From contig NZ_FWPT01000002.1 of the NCBI RefSeq assembly GCF_900174585.1, forward strand, positions 124,001 through 188,000: a stretch of DNA of 64,000 nucleotides, read 5' to 3'. Every line of letters begins with the position of its first letter. Positions within the stretch are counted from its first letter, which is position 1. Origin of the DNA: Parendozoicomonas haliclonae. Its GTDB lineage: Bacteria; Pseudomonadota; Gammaproteobacteria; Pseudomonadales; Endozoicomonadaceae. This document shows, in pieces, positions 61,775 to 64,000 of the stretch. The position numbers were made by a program, and so were the translations under genes. Below the pieces are notes generated by a model. That model was not told the DNA's origin. It ran no database searches and saw nothing but the letters and a program-made list of their open reading frames with translations.

Positions 61775-64000
61775 ATGCCTGTCAAAACGCTTGATGACTT
61801 GAATGATTTGGTAGCCCGGGTAAAAACAGCACAGCGTGAATTCGCTAATTACTCCCAGGAGCAGGTTGATAAGATTTTTCGTGCGGCATCACTTGCTGCC
61901 AACACCGCCCGCATCCCTCTGGCCCAGATCGCTGTTGAAGAAACCGGAATGGGTATTGTTGAAGACAAGGTGATCAAGAACCACTTCTCTTCCGAGTTTA
62001 TTTACAACAAATATAAAGATGAAAAGACCTGCGGCATTCTTGAAGAGAATGATGAATTCGGCACCATGACCATTGCCGAACCGGTGGGCATTATCTGCGG
62101 TATTATTCCAACTACCAACCCCACCTCAACCGCCATCTTTAAATCCCTGATTTCCCTGAAAACCCGTAACGCTATTATTTTCTCTCCACACCCTCGCGCG
62201 AAGAACTCCACCAACACTGCAGCAAAGCTGGTTCTGGATGCCGCCATCGCAGCCGGAGCCCCCAGAGATATTATTGGCTGGATTGACGAACCGTCTGCCG
62301 AGCTCTCCAATGCCCTGATGAAGCATAACGATATCAACCTGATTCTCGCGACCGGTGGCCCGGGCATGGTGCGGGCGGCCTATTCCTCAGGTAAACCAGC
62401 TATCGGTGTGGGTGCCGGTAACGTTCCGGTGGTAATTGATGAAACCGCCGATATCAAACGGGCGGTTGCCTCAGTACTGATGTCCAAGACTTTTGATAAC
62501 GGTGTCGTCTGTGCCTCTGAGCAGGCGGTTATTGTGATGGACGAAGTCTACGACGAGGTGAAAGCCCGCTTCGCTTCCCACAAATGCCATATCCTGACGG
62601 CTAAAGAGGCCGACAAGGTGCGTGATGTTCTGTTTATCAACCATGCCCTGAACGCCGATATTGTTGGCCAGCCTGCCGTCAAAATTGCAGACATGGCAGG
62701 CGTGACCGTGCCTGCCGATACCAAGGTTCTGGTCGGTGAAGGCCAGGAAGTGACGGCTGACGACGTTTTTGCCCACGAGAAGCTGTCACCAACACTGGGC
62801 ATGTTCCGCGCAAGCTCTTTTGAAAATGCCGTTGAACAGGCGGTACGGATGGTGGAGATCGGTGGCATTGGTCACACCTCCGGCATTTATACCAATCAGG
62901 ATGTTAATCAGGATCGCATTCGTTACTTCGGCGACAAAATGAAGACCGCCCGTATTCTGGTCAACATCCCAACGACCCATGGCGGTATTGGTGATCTCTA
63001 TAACTTTAATGTTGCGCCTTCCCTGACTCTGGGTTGCGGCTCCTGGGGCGGTAACTCCATTTCCGAGAACGTGGGCCCGAAACACCTGATCAATACCAAG
63101 ACCGTCGCCAAGCGTGCTGAAAATATGCTGTGGCACAAGCTGCCCAAGTCCATTTACTTCCGCCGTGGCAGCCTGCCTATCGCACTGGGTGATCTGGCCG
63201 GGAAGAAGCGGGCCATGATTGTCACCGACCGCTACCTGTTCAATAACGGCTATGCCGATGACGTTACCACCCTGTTAAAAGCTCAGGGCATGGAAGTGCA
63301 GACCTTCTTTGAAGTGGAAGCTGATCCAACACTGGCGGTGGTGAGAAAAGGGGCGGAAGCCATGAACAGCTTCCAGCCGGATGTGATTATCGCCTTTGGT
63401 GGTGGTTCACCTATGGATGCTGCCAAAATAATGTGGGTTCTGTACGAGCATCCGGAAACCAGCTTTGAAGAACTGGCGATGCGCTTTATGGATATTCGCA
63501 AGCGGATCTACAAGTTTCCAAAAATGGGCGTGAAGGCTGAACTGGTCTGCATTACCACCACCTCCGGTACAGGTTCCGAGGTCACGCCTTTTGCTGTGGT
63601 CACCGATGAACAGACCGGCACCAAGTACCCACTGGCCGATTATGAACTGACCCCCAACATGGCCATCGTGGATGCCAACCTGGTCATGAATATGCCGAAG
63701 TCTTTGACGGCCTTCGGTGGTTACGATGCGGTGACCCACGCCCTGGAAGCCTATGTTTCCGTGCTGGCCAATGAGTATTCCGATGGGCAAGCACTGCAGG
63801 CACTGAAACTGCTCAAGGAGTATCTGCCATCCAGCTATGCAAACGGTGCCAATGATCCGATTGCCCGGGAAAAAGTCCATAATGCCGCAACACTGGCCGG
63901 CATTGCGTTTGCCAATGCTTTCCTTGGTGTGTGTCATTCCATGGCTCACAAGATCGGGGCGGAGTTTGACCTGCCACACGGTCTGGCCAATGCCCTGCTG
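61775..64000 (+). CDS. adhE: bifunctional acetaldehyde-CoA/alcohol dehydrogenase AdhE (partial, 3' end outside window)
   Basis: Fermentative enzyme that reduces acetyl-CoA to acetaldehyde and then ethanol, regenerating NAD; it forms spirosomes in E. coli. The first 742 residues are in the window and the frame is open to the last base. The acetaldehyde dehydrogenase domain (residues 1 to about 440) has the catalytic Cys246 in DNGVVCASEQAV; the iron-dependent alcohol dehydrogenase domain has GGGSPMDAAKIMW, TTTSGTGSEVTPFAV, DAVTHALEAY and VCHSMAHKIG, with PHGLANALL at the edge. Iron ligands Asp, His, His, His are all in place. GAGGGAGG lies 4 bases before ATG 61775. Missing C-terminus only because of the window edge. 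Confidence 0.96.
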   Translation, partial: MPVKTLDDLNDLVARVKTAQREFANYSQEQVDKIFRAASLAANTARIPLAQIAVEETGMGIVEDKVIKNHFSSEFIYNKYKDEKTCGILEENDEFGTMTIAEPVGIICGIIPTTNPTSTAIFKSLISLKTRNAIIFSPHPRAKNSTNTAAKLVLDAAIAAGAPRDIIGWIDEPSAELSNALMKHNDINLILATGGPGMVRAAYSSGKPAIGVGAGNVPVVIDETADIKRAVASVLMSKTFDNGVVCASEQAVIVMDEVYDEVKARFASHKCHILTAKEADKVRDVLFINHALNADIVGQPAVKIADMAGVTVPADTKVLVGEGQEVTADDVFAHEKLSPTLGMFRASSFENAVEQAVRMVEIGGIGHTSGIYTNQDVNQDRIRYFGDKMKTARILVNIPTTHGGIGDLYNFNVAPSLTLGCGSWGGNSISENVGPKHLINTKTVAKRAENMLWHKLPKSIYFRRGSLPIALGDLAGKKRAMIVTDRYLFNNGYADDVTTLLKAQGMEVQTFFEVEADPTLAVVRKGAEAMNSFQPDVIIAFGGGSPMDAAKIMWVLYEHPETSFEELAMRFMDIRKRIYKFPKMGVKAELVCITTTSGTGSEVTPFAVVTDEQTGTKYPLADYELTPNMAIVDANLVMNMPKSLTAFGGYDAVTHALEAYVSVLANEYSDGQALQALKLLKEYLPSSYANGANDPIAREKVHNAATLAGIAFANAFLGVCHSMAHKIGAEFDLPHGLANALL

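Overview
The window is a stretch of a gammaproteobacterial chromosome. Core gene order (yqiB-like/cpdA, TSUP/lgt/thyA, rppH/ptsP with a divergent HAD gene), siroheme nitrite assimilation, anaerobic ribonucleotide reductase, and several large exported or orphan proteins with no recognised family together suggest a host-associated marine member of the Oceanospirillales, in the style of Endozoicomonas and relatives. That placement is inference from gene content. I see no rRNA, tRNA, CRISPR array, prophage or intact insertion sequence.

Layout. 0-11 kb: DUF1249 protein, CpdA, a small PA3496-like protein, esterase YbfF, an orphan xanthine-dehydrogenase-type molybdenum subunit, a Na/Pi cotransporter, a DUF4202 protein, an EamA exporter, and a divergent MocR-type regulator/flavin oxidase pair. 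11-15.8 kb: an exported tyrosine-phosphatase-like protein, then thyA, lgt and a TSUP permease, and a divergent NRDE protein. 15.9-22.8 kb: three large orphan proteins around a Gfo/Idh/MocA oxidoreductase. 22.8-29.7 kb: the nitrate/nitrite assimilation operon nirB-nirD-nasB-nasA (minus strand), preceded by a good sigma-54 promoter. 30-34.4 kb: an exported kinase-like protein, a fatty acid desaturase and another molybdopterin oxidoreductase. 34.5-38.4 kb: ptsP, rppH and a HAD phosphatase. 38.5-43.5 kb: an orphan membrane protein, TPM-PDZ and LemA proteins, a PhnZ-like HD protein, TcdA and an exported rhodanese. 43.5-46.2 kb: nrdDG with a pair of NrdR boxes. 46.4-55.3 kb: a 724-residue orphan with an ADP-ribosyltransferase-like HGT segment, a DUF945 protein and a 1671-residue exported low-complexity protein. 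55.4-64 kb: sdaA and sdaC (serine catabolism), thiSGH, and adhE, which runs off the right edge behind a textbook FNR-type promoter.

Physiology. A facultative anaerobe: adhE with an FNR box, oxygen-sensitive NrdD/NrdG and radical-SAM ThiH. It can assimilate nitrate to ammonium under probable nitrogen control (sigma-54, and PtsP of the nitrogen PTS nearby) and deaminate serine to pyruvate. Three molybdenum enzymes lie within 32 kb.

The unusual layer is a set of isolated orphan genes inserted singly between housekeeping genes. Several are exported and carry faint signatures of signalling enzymes also used by host-manipulating proteins: a C-x5-R phosphatase, a HipA/PI-kinase-like catalytic core, a papain-like NNC motif and an HGT motif. 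Four of them end within a few bases of, or overlapping, the stop codon of a convergent neighbour.
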